NCBI GenBank assembly: GCA_027214385.1
Contig: JAPVXR010000002.1
Location: 310,001 to 374,000, forward strand
DNA: 64,000 nucleotides
Direction of reading: 5' to 3'
From: Cryomorphaceae bacterium 1068
Lineage (GTDB): Bacteria; Bacteroidota; Bacteroidia; Flavobacteriales_D; Cryomorphaceae
Shown here: piece by piece, positions 1 through 7,515 of the stretch
Layout of the letters: every line of letters starts with the position of its first letter
How positions within the stretch are numbered: position 1 is the stretch's first letter
The notes under the pieces: model-generated
Told to the model about the DNA's origin: nothing
Databases searched by the model: none
The model's input: only the letters and a program-made list of their open reading frames with translations
Made by a program: the position numbers and the translations under genes

Positions 1-726
1 TCGATCGGAGGAAACCACCTCATTCACTTGTTGAGAAGGAACTTCGACATGAACGTACTTCTCTTCAATAACGAGATTTACGGATTGACCAAGGGCCAGT
101 ATTCACCCACTTCGCCTGAAGGAAAGGTGACCAAGAGCACGCCGATGGGCAGTGTGGATCACCCGTTCAATCCTTTGGCCTTGGCGGCAGGGGCAGACGG
201 AACCTTTATCGCCCGTACGATGGACAGAGATCCAAAACATCTGCGACAGATTTTAAAAGAAGCCGACGACCACAAGGGAACTTCGCTTATAGAGATCTAC
301 CAAAACTGCAATGTCTTCAACGATGGTGCTTTTGGGGTCTTTACCGACAAGGGCACTAAAGCTGATACGACGGTTTTTGTAGAACACGGTCAACCATTGG
401 TTTTTGGTGAACACGAAAACAAAGGAGTTCGGTTGGATGGAGCCACCCCGGTGGTAGTCGATCTTGAATCAGGAGATTTCTCAAAGGACGACCTGTGGAA
501 ACACGACAAGACTGATCGCTCGAAGGCAGGGCTTTTGATGCGTTGTTTCGAGACGCCTACAAAGGATCTTGAAAGCCTCCCACGTCCATTCGGTGTTTTC
601 TATCAGGAAGACAAAACCTGCTACGAAGAAATGCTTCACGCTCAAATCAAATCGAGTATTGAGACCAAAGGAAATGGCGATCTAGAAGCCCTGCTTAGAG
701 GAACCAACACTTGGGAAATCGAGTAA
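1..726 (+). CDS. korB: 2-oxoacid:ferredoxin oxidoreductase, beta subunit (5' truncated by window edge)
   Basis: The reading frame is open from base 1, so the start lies outside the window; 241 residues are visible. The subunit binds thiamine pyrophosphate and, with the alpha subunit (presumably just upstream), oxidatively decarboxylates 2-oxoglutarate or a related 2-oxoacid, reducing ferredoxin. The visible part starts inside the TPP-binding domain: it has IGGNH at the edge and then NNEIYGLTKGQ followed by SPTSP, characteristic of the KorB/PorB family. The C-terminal portion after about visible residue 120 is the usual family tail. Substrate (2-oxoglutarate versus pyruvate or branched-chain acids) cannot be settled from this fragment; KorB is the commonest annotation for this form in Bacteroidota. 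Confidence 0.88.
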   Translation, partial: SIGGNHLIHLLRRNFDMNVLLFNNEIYGLTKGQYSPTSPEGKVTKSTPMGSVDHPFNPLALAAGADGTFIARTMDRDPKHLRQILKEADDHKGTSLIEIYQNCNVFNDGAFGVFTDKGTKADTTVFVEHGQPLVFGEHENKGVRLDGATPVVVDLESGDFSKDDLWKHDKTDRSKAGLLMRCFETPTKDLESLPRPFGVFYQEDKTCYEEMLHAQIKSSIETKGNGDLEALLRGTNTWEIE

Positions 727-906
727 TCAGCCAAACGGGAACCACAATGCACTTCGAGAATCACCAATAGAAAAAGAGTCTCTGATACCTCATCGATCGC
801 GACTGCGATCCTCGGTGTACTCACCTAAAAACACCCTGCTAATCAACTTTTCTCTGTGCACTCTGTGCAACTTTCGAACACTCAACCCACGCAGGCTGTT
901 TCGAAA

Positions 907-1689
907 CTATCCTTTTAACTCTTGCGGAATCTCACAAACGGGAATTGGCACCATCTTGTGCTTATTGCGGTTGTGGTAGCCTTGATAAATCTCAAAGACT
1001 TCTTTTTTTCTGCCTTCCAGCGAATTCGGATCGCCTGAAAAATCCATGGCCCATTCCAATTCGGGGTAGGTGGCTCCTATTTGATCTTCATCGGTGCGGT
1101 CGTCTCCCCACAGACCGTCGGTGGGCGGTGCTTGCATGATTTCGTCTATCACACCCAATTCCTTTCCGAGGGCATAAACTTCGGTTTTGTTCAAGTCGGC
1201 GATCGGGCTGAGGTCTACTCCGCCATCGCCGTATTTGGTGTAAAACCCTACACCGAAATCTTCTACTTTGTTTCCCGTTCCGGCTACCAAGTAGTTATTC
1301 AATCCCGCGAAATAATAAAGCGTCGACATCCGAAAACGGGCTCGTGTATTGACCAAGCTGAATTCGTGCTTGTCCTTATTGCCGGAAGGCGGCAAGGCAT
1401 GAACGAAATTGTCAAAAATCTCAGTGAGCTCGACCCAATGCGAAGAAACGTTTTTATGGTGCGTTTTGAGCTTGGCTATATGAGTAGCTGCTCGGGAGAC
1501 TTGGTTGGCAGCTTGATGGATTGGCATTTCCACGCAAAGCGTGGGAAGACCTGTTAAAGCACATAGTGATGAAGTAACGGCAGAGTCGATTCCACCCGAA
1601 ACGCCTACCACGAAGCCATTGGAATGGGCTTGGTCTGCATACGTTTTCAACCAATGAACAATGTGCTGAACAACTGCCTCTGTCTGCAT
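907..1689 (-). CDS. nadE: NAD+ synthetase
   Basis: A 260-residue N-type ATP pyrophosphatase that amidates deamido-NAD+ to NAD+, the last step of NAD synthesis. The PP-loop SGGIDSA lies near residue 30. The family signature GTGNKVEDFG is near residue 137, followed by KYGDGGVDLSPIADLNKTEV. There is no N-terminal nitrilase (glutaminase) domain, so this is the short form that uses ammonia directly or glutamine through a partner. Length is usual for short NadE. It is convergent with the gene at 1-726 and stands alone. The long opposite-strand frames inside it are shadows. Confidence 0.95.
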   Translation of the reverse strand: MQTEAVVQHIVHWLKTYADQAHSNGFVVGVSGGIDSAVTSSLCALTGLPTLCVEMPIHQAANQVSRAATHIAKLKTHHKNVSSHWVELTEIFDNFVHALPPSGNKDKHEFSLVNTRARFRMSTLYYFAGLNNYLVAGTGNKVEDFGVGFYTKYGDGGVDLSPIADLNKTEVYALGKELGVIDEIMQAPPTDGLWGDDRTDEDQIGATYPELEWAMDFSGDPNSLEGRKKEVFEIYQGYHNRNKHKMVPIPVCEIPQELKG

Positions 1690-1728
1690 AAAACCTTTTT
1701 ATTCTTAACGAAGAGAAAGAGCTCTTGT

Positions 1729-2535
1729 TTAGAAGTAGACCCCGGCAGTGATCATGAATAAATTAGTGGAGGCTTTTACCCTTCTCTCGGTCTGGGGCTC
1801 ACCATTATCACCGGGGATCAGTTCACCTATGCTATTTGTTTTTGGGAGCTTGTAATCGTCGCTAAAAACATTGTTCAAACCACTGTTATAAGCCGCGGTG
1901 AAATAGAGGTTAGTTGTACCTCCGATTTGCATCTCGAAACCTGCTTCAATACGAAGTCCAAAACGCACAAGAGAAGTTAGATCAGAGGCGTCTTCATCCT
2001 CTACCGTTAGATCTGCTGCAGTTGGGTTGTCAAGATTTACGTCAGTATAATCAAAAGTACTTTTGGTATTGAAAGCAGCATCAAACCCAACACGACCGAA
2101 GTAGCGAATGTATCCTATCTCATTGGTGCGAAGCATCATGGTAACAGGGATGTTTACATAATTGATCCGAAAGTCGGAGGTGCGTTCCGTTTTGAAATAT
2201 TCGCCATTATCGTTTTCGGCAAAGTAATCATGGCGAAGAGTTCCCCCTGTATTTAATAAAAACAGACCTGTACTAAAGTAATAGTTGCTATTCTGTGCGA
2301 TTCTGAAATCGGTATTCAAACCAAACGCAATGTTGAATCGAGTTCCGTCGGGCTGCACTGCACCTGCATCACCCGAAGTGCTGAACCATGATAGAAGTGG
2401 AGAAAAAGAAAGTCCCAACCTTACTTGTTGGTTGACCGGAGCCGTTTGAGGCATTGGAGCCGGAGTGGTTGTGGCCTGCGAAAACGCCAGCACAGAGCAG
2501 AAGGAAGCGAGAATAAATAGACCTATCTTTTTCAT
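1729..2535 (-). CDS. Outer-membrane beta-barrel protein (PorT-like fold)
   Basis: The start at 2535 was chosen because it gives a clean signal peptide (MKKIGLFILASFCSVLAFSQ) and a 268-residue product; longer upstream frames add unrelated residues. After a proline/threonine-rich linker the protein shows alternating hydrophobic strands and ends in an aromatic residue (AGVYF), as expected of a C-terminal beta-strand recognised by the BAM complex. This is the 'outer membrane beta-barrel domain' class common in Bacteroidota. The specific role is unknown. It is divergent from gldB, only 46 bases apart, and a good -7 box lies at 2561-2568. Confidence 0.75.
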   Translation of the reverse strand: MKKIGLFILASFCSVLAFSQATTTPAPMPQTAPVNQQVRLGLSFSPLLSWFSTSGDAGAVQPDGTRFNIAFGLNTDFRIAQNSNYYFSTGLFLLNTGGTLRHDYFAENDNGEYFKTERTSDFRINYVNIPVTMMLRTNEIGYIRYFGRVGFDAAFNTKSTFDYTDVNLDNPTAADLTVEDEDASDLTSLVRFGLRIEAGFEMQIGGTTNLYFTAAYNSGLNNVFSDDYKLPKTNSIGELIPGDNGEPQTERRVKASTNLFMITAGVYF

Positions 2536-2560
2536 TATTTTTGCATTCTTTAATTCCCGC

Positions 2561-2568
2561 CAAAAGTA
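2561..2568 (-). promoter_or_regulatory. Candidate -7 box for the barrel gene
   Basis: The minus strand reads TACTTTTG, matching the Bacteroidota TAnnTTTG element, about 26 bases before the chosen start at 2535. No clear TTTG is seen 19 bases further upstream, so this is a partial match. Confidence 0.4.
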
Positions 2569-2581
2569 ACTAATTTTTAAG

Positions 2582-3589
2582 ATGAAGTGCATCCTCTCGG
2601 TCGCCCTCTATAGTCTGTTTTTCTTTCTCTTGTCCTGTTCAAGTGATCGCTTTAGCGTCGATACGTCTAAAGTAGATTACCAACCTGAATTTCTTCGACT
2701 CGACCGAGCTATTTTTGACGAGCAGAGCAAGCTGACTCAAGAAGAGCTCACGTCTTTGACGAGTCAGTACGGCTCTTTTTTAGAGGTGTATATGGTAGAC
2801 ATCATGCAGATGCCGCCCCCGGATAACCCGATGCTTCCTGAGTTTTTAAGTCGATTTACCGGCGATCTGACCTGGCAAAAACTTCAAGCATCCGTTGATC
2901 AAATTTATCCTGATCTTTCTGCTCAGGAAGAAGTTTTGGCGGAAGCCCTTCGGGCATATTCCATCCACTTTGGAAATAAAGACCTGCCTCAGTTGGTAGC
3001 CTATAATTCCGGATTTAATGTCGGGATATTTCCATCTTCAGAATGGCTCGGTGTCGGTTTGGAGTGGTATCTGAGCCCTGAGAATGAAGTGGTAAAACAA
3101 TTGCCGCCCGATCTTTTCCCGCAATACAAACGCGACAAAATGAAGCCACAATACCTCGCGGTGAATGCCTTGAAGGGTTGGCTATTTTTCAAAAATCAAG
3201 ATTTGACAGGAGAAGACATGCTGTCTTCGATGGTGTTTAACGGAAAGATGCTTTACATCACGCGAGCCTTGATGGAAGTGACCGATGCGGACTTATTGAA
3301 TTATTCTCCTGCTCAGCTAGAGTGGGCCGAGGATTCAGAGTACGCCATTTGGACCTATTTACTGGAAAACGATTTAGTATTCTCCACCGACTTCCGTCAA
3401 ATCAACAAGATGATGAACGACGGGCCTTTCACCCCCGGAATGCCGGCCGAATCTCCCGGAGGAGTGGGCAATTGGCTGGGACTCCAAATGGTGGAGGCTT
3501 ATATGAATGAAAATGAGAACCTTACCTTGCAAGACTTGCTGGGGGCGGGCGACCGACAAATTTTAGAAACCTACAAACCGGGAAGATGA
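2582..3589 (+). CDS. gldB: Gliding motility lipoprotein GldB
   Basis: A 335-residue lipoprotein of the GldB family, required for gliding in Flavobacterium johnsoniae; its molecular role is not well defined. The N-terminus is a lipoprotein signal (MKCILSVALYSLFFFLLSC) with Cys19 as the acylation site. The middle contains the family stretch FNVGIFPSSEWLGVGLEWYLS near residues 144-165 and the C-terminal region ends GVGNWLGLQMVEAYMNEN. Its stop overlaps the start of gldC (ATGA at 3586-3589), so the two are translation-coupled. Gene pairing with gldC is typical of Flavobacteriia. Confidence 0.9.
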   Translation: MKCILSVALYSLFFFLLSCSSDRFSVDTSKVDYQPEFLRLDRAIFDEQSKLTQEELTSLTSQYGSFLEVYMVDIMQMPPPDNPMLPEFLSRFTGDLTWQKLQASVDQIYPDLSAQEEVLAEALRAYSIHFGNKDLPQLVAYNSGFNVGIFPSSEWLGVGLEWYLSPENEVVKQLPPDLFPQYKRDKMKPQYLAVNALKGWLFFKNQDLTGEDMLSSMVFNGKMLYITRALMEVTDADLLNYSPAQLEWAEDSEYAIWTYLLENDLVFSTDFRQINKMMNDGPFTPGMPAESPGGVGNWLGLQMVEAYMNENENLTLQDLLGAGDRQILETYKPGR

Positions 3590-3924
3590 GCGACGAAATC
3601 AAAAAGAAGTCAAATATCAATATTCAAGTGGGGCTGGACGAAAATCACGTGCCGCTAAAAATGAAATGGCATGCCGACGATAGCAACGAAGGCGGCGACG
3701 TAAAAGCCATGATGCTCACCATGTGGGACGAGAAGGACGACAACACCATCCGTATTGACCTCTGGAACAAAGAGATGAATGTCTTTGATATGCAGCGGTT
3801 TTTCCACCAGTCCCTGCTCACCATGGCCGATACCTATTCAAGAGCTACGGGCCAAGAAGATATTGCCAAAGAGATCAGAACCTTTGCCACTGAATTTGCG
3901 GAGAAGACGAAGATTATGTCTTGA
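3586..3924 (+). CDS. gldC: Gliding motility protein GldC
   Basis: A 112-residue cytoplasmic protein of the GldC family, with no signal peptide or membrane segment. The body contains PLKMKWHAD near residue 24, a WDEKDD-IRIDLWNKEM core and a terminal helix ending EKTKIMS. It overlaps gldB by four bases. The last 52 bases (3871-3922) are repeated at 7511-7562 with two synonymous third-position changes, so the 3' end of this gene may have been supplied by an incoming element (see findings). GldC improves gliding in Flavobacterium but its biochemistry is unknown. Confidence 0.92.
   Translation: MSDEIKKKSNINIQVGLDENHVPLKMKWHADDSNEGGDVKAMMLTMWDEKDDNTIRIDLWNKEMNVFDMQRFFHQSLLTMADTYSRATGQEDIAKEIRTFATEFAEKTKIMS
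3871..3922 (+). repeat. Direct repeat, copy 1: 3' end of gldC
   Basis: A 52-base segment identical at 50 positions to 7511-7562. Both differences (3885 T versus 7525 C; 3909 G versus 7549 A) fall at third codon positions and leave the encoded residues unchanged. Copy 1 is part of intact gldC. The repeat brackets the block that carries two T9SS cargo genes. Confidence 0.95.
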
Positions 3925-3974
3925 TTAGTAGTCGGTAGCTAGTTGATCGATTTTGGTCGGTAGATCGGGGTTTT

Positions 3975-4022
3975 GTCCCCCGCTGGCGGGGGCGGCTTCA
4001 TTGGAGCCTGCGGAAATGAAGA
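3975..4022. repeat. Palindromic intergenic (REP-like) element
   Basis: Two nested palindromes follow gldC. The first is CCCCCG (3977-3982), CTGG, CGGGGG (3987-3992). The second is CTTCATT (3996-4002) paired with AATGAAG (4015-4021). Neither is followed by a T-run. The arrangement resembles short dispersed palindromes of Bacteroidota intergenic regions, but no second copy occurs in this window, so repeat status is inference. Confidence 0.4.
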
Positions 4023-4035
4023 CGGGGGTGGACAT

Positions 4036-4065
4036 AAAAAACCGCCCCGAAATTTTTCGGCGCGG
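4036..4065 (-). terminator. Rho-independent terminator for the T9SS cargo operon
   Basis: Read on the minus strand, an 11-base stem (4055-4065 with 4042-4052, one mismatch) is followed by six T residues (4036-4041). It lies about 25 bases beyond the stop of the gene at 4091-6025. Confidence 0.6.
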
Positions 4066-4090
4066 CTCAACCTTCTTTAAGGTAAGTAAA

Positions 4091-6025
4091 TTACCGTTTG
4101 ATCATCTTTTTGGTAAGCAATTCTGTATTGGCATAAAGCGAGTAATAATAGGTGCCGGGTGCAAATGCCGATGCATCCCAACGCTCGGTGTAGCGGCCTT
4201 CGGTCAGGGTTTGGTTTACCAATACTTCGAGCACTCTTCCTTGGCTATCGCTTATCTCCAAGCGTATTTGCGCAGGCTCATTAATGGTGAAGTTGATGGT
4301 CGTCACTTCATCAAAGGGATTGGGGAAGTTTTGCTCCAACTCAATGCCGCCCGTCTCTGTACTGCCTTTTTCGGTAGGGGTGGTACCGCAGCAGTTGTTC
4401 ATCTTGCTTTGGGTAGATTGAAATGATGACATGACGGCCGTCATTTGGGTTTGCATTTCTTCGATTTGCGTGGCCTGTGCCGCCAGTTGTTCTGATAGCT
4501 CGGCCACTTGAGCTTCGAGGGCTTCGTTTTCCTGCACTTGTGCAGCCATTACGGCGTTTTGCTCTTGGAAGCCGGCTATTAGAATTGATATGAGGTCGTT
4601 GTACCTCACCGCCTTAAACTCGACCACTTCTGAGTCTGTATTACTTTCAGCATCGAAAGCAGGCGGAGTCGTAACGTCTTTTACTAATTCAGGAAGAACC
4701 TCTTCTAATTCCTGTGCGAGAATTCCGTACTCTACTCCTGAAGGCAAATAAATTCCATCAACATTTGCATACTCATATACTTTTGGCTGCAATTGACTCA
4801 AGATTTCAGTTGCATTAGCAATTGGCTCGATGTTCATTTTTAGATTTTCATCACTTTGCTGATAACCTTGTGATGCGAAAACTAAGCCTGAGAAATAACC
4901 AGCCCAATCATTATTGGCAGGATCGGCCGTTGATGGAGTAATTCGACCAAGTACACCTGCATTGAAATTGCCTCCACCTAAATCTTCATTCACATATGCC
5001 AACCCTTCAACACCAATATTGTTAAATCCTTCCCTGGCAAGTCCCGTAACGCCATAATGCACAATAGCTCCGTCAGTTGTATTCGAAAATCCCCTTACAC
5101 CATATGCCCGTCCATCATCGAAAGCTATTGCGTTTCCCCTTACACCTACCGCTACTCGAACTCTGTTGGTATAAAAATCGCCTGCAACACCCAGTTCAAG
5201 AAAAGGTCCTTGACTATTTTCAATTGTACTAACTATACCTCTTTTTATATTTATGCTGGTTCCGCTAGGCACAATTTCTTCACAATCATTTAGGAATATG
5301 GCAGCCACATTCTCCGAGTTTTCAGAAAGTGTACCTCGTAGCTGCACATCAAGCCTGGCTTGGGGCTGTCCATAAGTTAGACCAATTCCACCAGTCATTG
5401 TACTGAAGTTTCCGAGACCAACATTACCATAAGGAGTTATACGCATGGTTTCCCTACCTTCTTCTGTTGAGCTTTCGGTTTGGATGAGATCAGTGGTAGG
5501 TGAGATAAACAAGAATCTAATATTATCAGGCCCTACAGTCGATCCGGGAATATTGCACCCCCATGCAATCACCGCATCAGTAATATCACTATTATTAGCA
5601 GTGCCCGGACTTTGAAGAATTCCCGTGTAGAAAATATCTTGCCCCGCACCATAAGTGGTTCCTACATTCATCCAATCTCTGCGAAGGCCGGGAGTAATAT
5701 CATATCCCATTTGGATAATACTAAACGGCACTTGTTCAACAACGGGAAGTGTTGTGGTTTCGAATGTATTTCCATTTACTCCAAAGTACATTCTACTTGC
5801 ATTTGGAAGCAATGGTGCACCACCGTAGCCACCCCATGTGGTGCTGGTCATGCGGATTCGATTTGTGTTGTTCTGCAGGAAGTCAAGATCAGTATTTCCG
5901 CTGTCATTCCAACCTAAAAAGGCATTATTAAAGGGTACATTCGAGTCAGTAGTTGACTGAGAAAAGGAAGAACAATTTAGGAGAAGGAATAATATGAAGA
6001 GGGATAATGGTTTATAGAAATTCAT
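4091..6025 (-). CDS. T9SS cargo protein with S74 (tail-fibre type) chaperone domain and type A sorting domain
   Basis: A 644-residue secreted protein with four visible parts. (1) A signal peptide, MNFYKPLSLFILFLLLNCSSFSQ. (2) A glycine-rich beta region, residues about 25-385, without a recognised family. (3) A Peptidase_S74 intramolecular chaperone-like domain starting at SDENLK (Ser391, Lys396) and including YGILAQELEEVLPELV. (4) A heptad coiled coil of about 55 residues, then CC-containing linker and a T9SS type A sorting domain from LEQNFPNPF to KKMIKR. S74 domains in phage tail proteins trimerise the fibre and self-cleave at the conserved Ser. The start overlaps the upstream gene by four bases. 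Base composition shifts sharply near 4650 (see findings), suggesting domain shuffling. Probable function: exported, surface-attached trimeric fibre or adhesin (inference). Confidence 0.82.
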   Translation of the reverse strand: MNFYKPLSLFILFLLLNCSSFSQSTTDSNVPFNNAFLGWNDSGNTDLDFLQNNTNRIRMTSTTWGGYGGAPLLPNASRMYFGVNGNTFETTTLPVVEQVPFSIIQMGYDITPGLRRDWMNVGTTYGAGQDIFYTGILQSPGTANNSDITDAVIAWGCNIPGSTVGPDNIRFLFISPTTDLIQTESSTEEGRETMRITPYGNVGLGNFSTMTGGIGLTYGQPQARLDVQLRGTLSENSENVAAIFLNDCEEIVPSGTSINIKRGIVSTIENSQGPFLELGVAGDFYTNRVRVAVGVRGNAIAFDDGRAYGVRGFSNTTDGAIVHYGVTGLAREGFNNIGVEGLAYVNEDLGGGNFNAGVLGRITPSTADPANNDWAGYFSGLVFASQGYQQSDENLKMNIEPIANATEILSQLQPKVYEYANVDGIYLPSGVEYGILAQELEEVLPELVKDVTTPPAFDAESNTDSEVVEFKAVRYNDLISILIAGFQEQNAVMAAQVQENEALEAQVAELSEQLAAQATQIEEMQTQMTAVMSSFQSTQSKMNNCCGTTPTEKGSTETGGIELEQNFPNPFDEVTTINFTINEPAQIRLEISDSQGRVLEVLVNQTLTEGRYTERWDASAFAPGTYYYSLYANTELLTKKMIKR

Positions 6026-7029
6026 AATATGATAAGTTTAGTCGTGTAAACCTGGCCATCTCCAAGTTGACTGGTGATAAGATATATTCCACTCTTCCAG
6101 TCAGAGCAATCAATAATCACACTTGGTTCAGGAGTTTCATAAGCTTTGGATAAAACCGTTCTTCCACCAATGTTAAAGACTCTTATCTGTTTAAGCTTGG
6201 AACGCCCCGTCTGTAATACAAAGAATTCACTGGCAGGATTAGGGTAAACAGATACCAACTCTATTTCCAAAGAAGCTTTATTGCTAAGCAGACAGAAATC
6301 ATTTTCGCCACTCAAACAGACTTGATCTATGTAAAGATATGCTGCGCACTTTCCGGAATCAGCAAGTTGAACCGTATCTGTATTTAAACCATCGTAAAAG
6401 TTACCAATGGCAAGCCAATTGTAATTTTGGTCTGCTACAAAAGAACCTTGTACATGAGTCCAGCCCATCGTATCCGCGTCACTAATATCCAGATCAATTT
6501 GTGGATTATTAGTAGGGAATACCGTGGGAGTAGGAGGATCAAAAATCACTGGGTCAACAAAAAAACTTACACCAAAGCGATTTGTCCTACAGCGCCAATC
6601 TGCAAAATCACCTGAATCGAACTCAGAAATATGAGCACTGAAAGAATAAGTATTTCCAATTTCTAAAGGTGTCAAAAGCTGACAAGCTGCAAATTCCCTG
6701 TAGTCAGGCTCGGTGTGAACATACGTTATCAGACCTGTGTAGGCTTGTCCGTCAAAGGCTGATTCAAAACCCAAATAATTCGATGGAATCCCTGCGATTC
6801 CTGTACCTGAATTGTTGCAAGCGTTAAAGTAATCACCAGTACCCGAAAAACTTATCCAATCGATTACCTGAGTATGAAGTTCTGTGGAGCTTGTGGGACA
6901 ATCTTCATAGAGTTCAAAACTCTCATTGGGTATGAGATTTTGTCCAACTACACTATTGATTAATAATAAATTGAACACATAGACAAACAGAGTTTTACCG
7001 CAGCTTATTTCTATACCGGATTTGAACAT
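6022..7029 (-). CDS. Secreted protein with type A T9SS sorting domain
   Basis: 335 residues. The N-terminus has a hydrophobic export segment (KTLFVYVFNLLLINSVVGQ). It is followed by a module beginning LIPNESFELYEDCP and containing GTGDYFNACN and AFDGQAYTGL, a jelly-roll-like pattern seen in many Bacteroidota surface and OmpA-family proteins. The last 75 residues form a type A sorting domain (VYPNPASEFF ... GGRTVLSKA ... WKSGIYLI). The product should cross the outer membrane through the T9SS. It is the first gene of a two-gene operon; its stop overlaps the next start by four bases. Ligand and function are unknown. The region is AT-rich compared with its housekeeping neighbours, consistent with acquisition. 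Confidence 0.78.
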   Translation of the reverse strand: MFKSGIEISCGKTLFVYVFNLLLINSVVGQNLIPNESFELYEDCPTSSTELHTQVIDWISFSGTGDYFNACNNSGTGIAGIPSNYLGFESAFDGQAYTGLITYVHTEPDYREFAACQLLTPLEIGNTYSFSAHISEFDSGDFADWRCRTNRFGVSFFVDPVIFDPPTPTVFPTNNPQIDLDISDADTMGWTHVQGSFVADQNYNWLAIGNFYDGLNTDTVQLADSGKCAAYLYIDQVCLSGENDFCLLSNKASLEIELVSVYPNPASEFFVLQTGRSKLKQIRVFNIGGRTVLSKAYETPEPSVIIDCSDWKSGIYLITSQLGDGQVYTTKLIIL

Positions 7030-7156
7030 TTGACAGAATGAAGGTTTACTATTATTAAAATACCCAACTGCGCATGGGCTAGCGCTTCCATTTTCAAACC
7101 ACGCATAGAAAAAGCGTATAGCACGAGACTCCTTGAATCTGATGGTTTGATTGTTG

Positions 7157-7164
7157 TACTTTTG
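7157..7164 (+). promoter_or_regulatory. Candidate -7 box of a small RNA
   Basis: TACTTTTG matches TAnnTTTG exactly. A CTTG at 7132-7135 lies 21 bases upstream as an imperfect -33 element. No plus-strand gene follows, but a terminator occurs about 55-85 bases downstream. Confidence 0.4.
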
Positions 7165-7169
7165 CTACT

Positions 7170-7249
7170 TCATATATACCTCCTTTCTAATTTGCGTTGG
7201 ATTAGGTGTATTTGATCGACCCGGGGTCTCCACACCTCGGGCTTTTTTT
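7170..7249 (+). ncRNA. Candidate ~80-nt small RNA
   Basis: An orphan plus-strand transcript is suggested by the -7 box at 7157-7164 and the strong terminator at 7220-7249. Inside it, ACCTCCTTTCTA (7178-7189) equals the usual 3' tail of bacterial 16S rRNA and could pair with ribosome-binding sites. CTAAT and ATTAG flank a 9-base loop, giving a short hairpin. No coding frame of note overlaps the terminator. No known family was recognised; expression is inferred only. Confidence 0.3.
7220..7249 (+). terminator. Rho-independent terminator without an annotated upstream gene
   Basis: CCCGGGG (7220-7226) pairs with CCTCGGG (7235-7241) with one G-T pair, around an 8-base loop, followed by C and seven T. 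It is oriented for plus-strand transcription, where no gene lies upstream for several kilobases. Confidence 0.65.
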
Positions 7250-7270
7250 ATTTCTATTTGGGGTCGGGCA

Positions 7271-7515
7271 TCATCTCGTTTTGGCTAGCTCTTTTCTGAA
7301 TCTGTCGTCTAAAGTTTGCGAAAAGAAACGAGTAATAAAAGAAAACTCATTCGATAATTCTTTCAGGGGGGGGGGTAATTCCTTGATATTCAGTTGTAAA
7401 ATTCCGCTATTATTTCTGTGTTAAGCCAAGGTTTATTCTCAACGAATAATTTGTTCGTTTTCTGAATACCATCAGGCGCACTTGCATCCAAATTAAATCT
7501 CGCGGCACCGGAGAT
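7271..7515 (-). pseudogene. Possible frameshifted gene remnant
   Basis: Two minus-strand frames, each with protein-like composition, overlap near 7390-7420. One runs 7515 to 7390 and ends FVENKPWLNTEIIAEFYN. The other runs 7420 to 7271, includes ELPPPLKELSNEF encoded partly by ten C residues, and ends RFRKELAKTR. Neither has a start, and the first enters from the gldC repeat. Together they could be the 3' end of a gene broken by a frameshift and cut by the repeat junction. No family was recognised and chance reading frames are not excluded. Confidence 0.25.

Larger units (their letters stand above)
7030..7510. other. Long intergenic stretch inside the insert-like block
   Basis: Nothing here encodes an intact recognisable protein. 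It holds a candidate small RNA with promoter and terminator (about 7157-7249), two out-of-frame minus-strand coding remnants (7271-7420 and 7390-7515) and a run of ten G (7366-7375). It ends abruptly at the second gldC repeat at 7511. Confidence 0.6.

Noticed and set aside
850-872. CTGTGCA direct repeat in the spacer before nadE
   Set aside because: Only two short copies; no array spacing that would suggest CRISPR or an operator.
1081-1557. 158-codon plus-strand frame
   Set aside because: Antisense to nadE; no recognisable domain and composition typical of a shadow frame.
7206-7424. 72-codon plus-strand frame
   Set aside because: It runs through a strong terminator and the ten-G tract, has no family, and opposite-strand frames look more protein-like.
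3925-7510. Insertion sequence as the cause of the cargo insertion
   Set aside because: No transposase, no terminal inverted repeats and no short target duplication; the 52-base gldC repeat fits integration at a gene end better.
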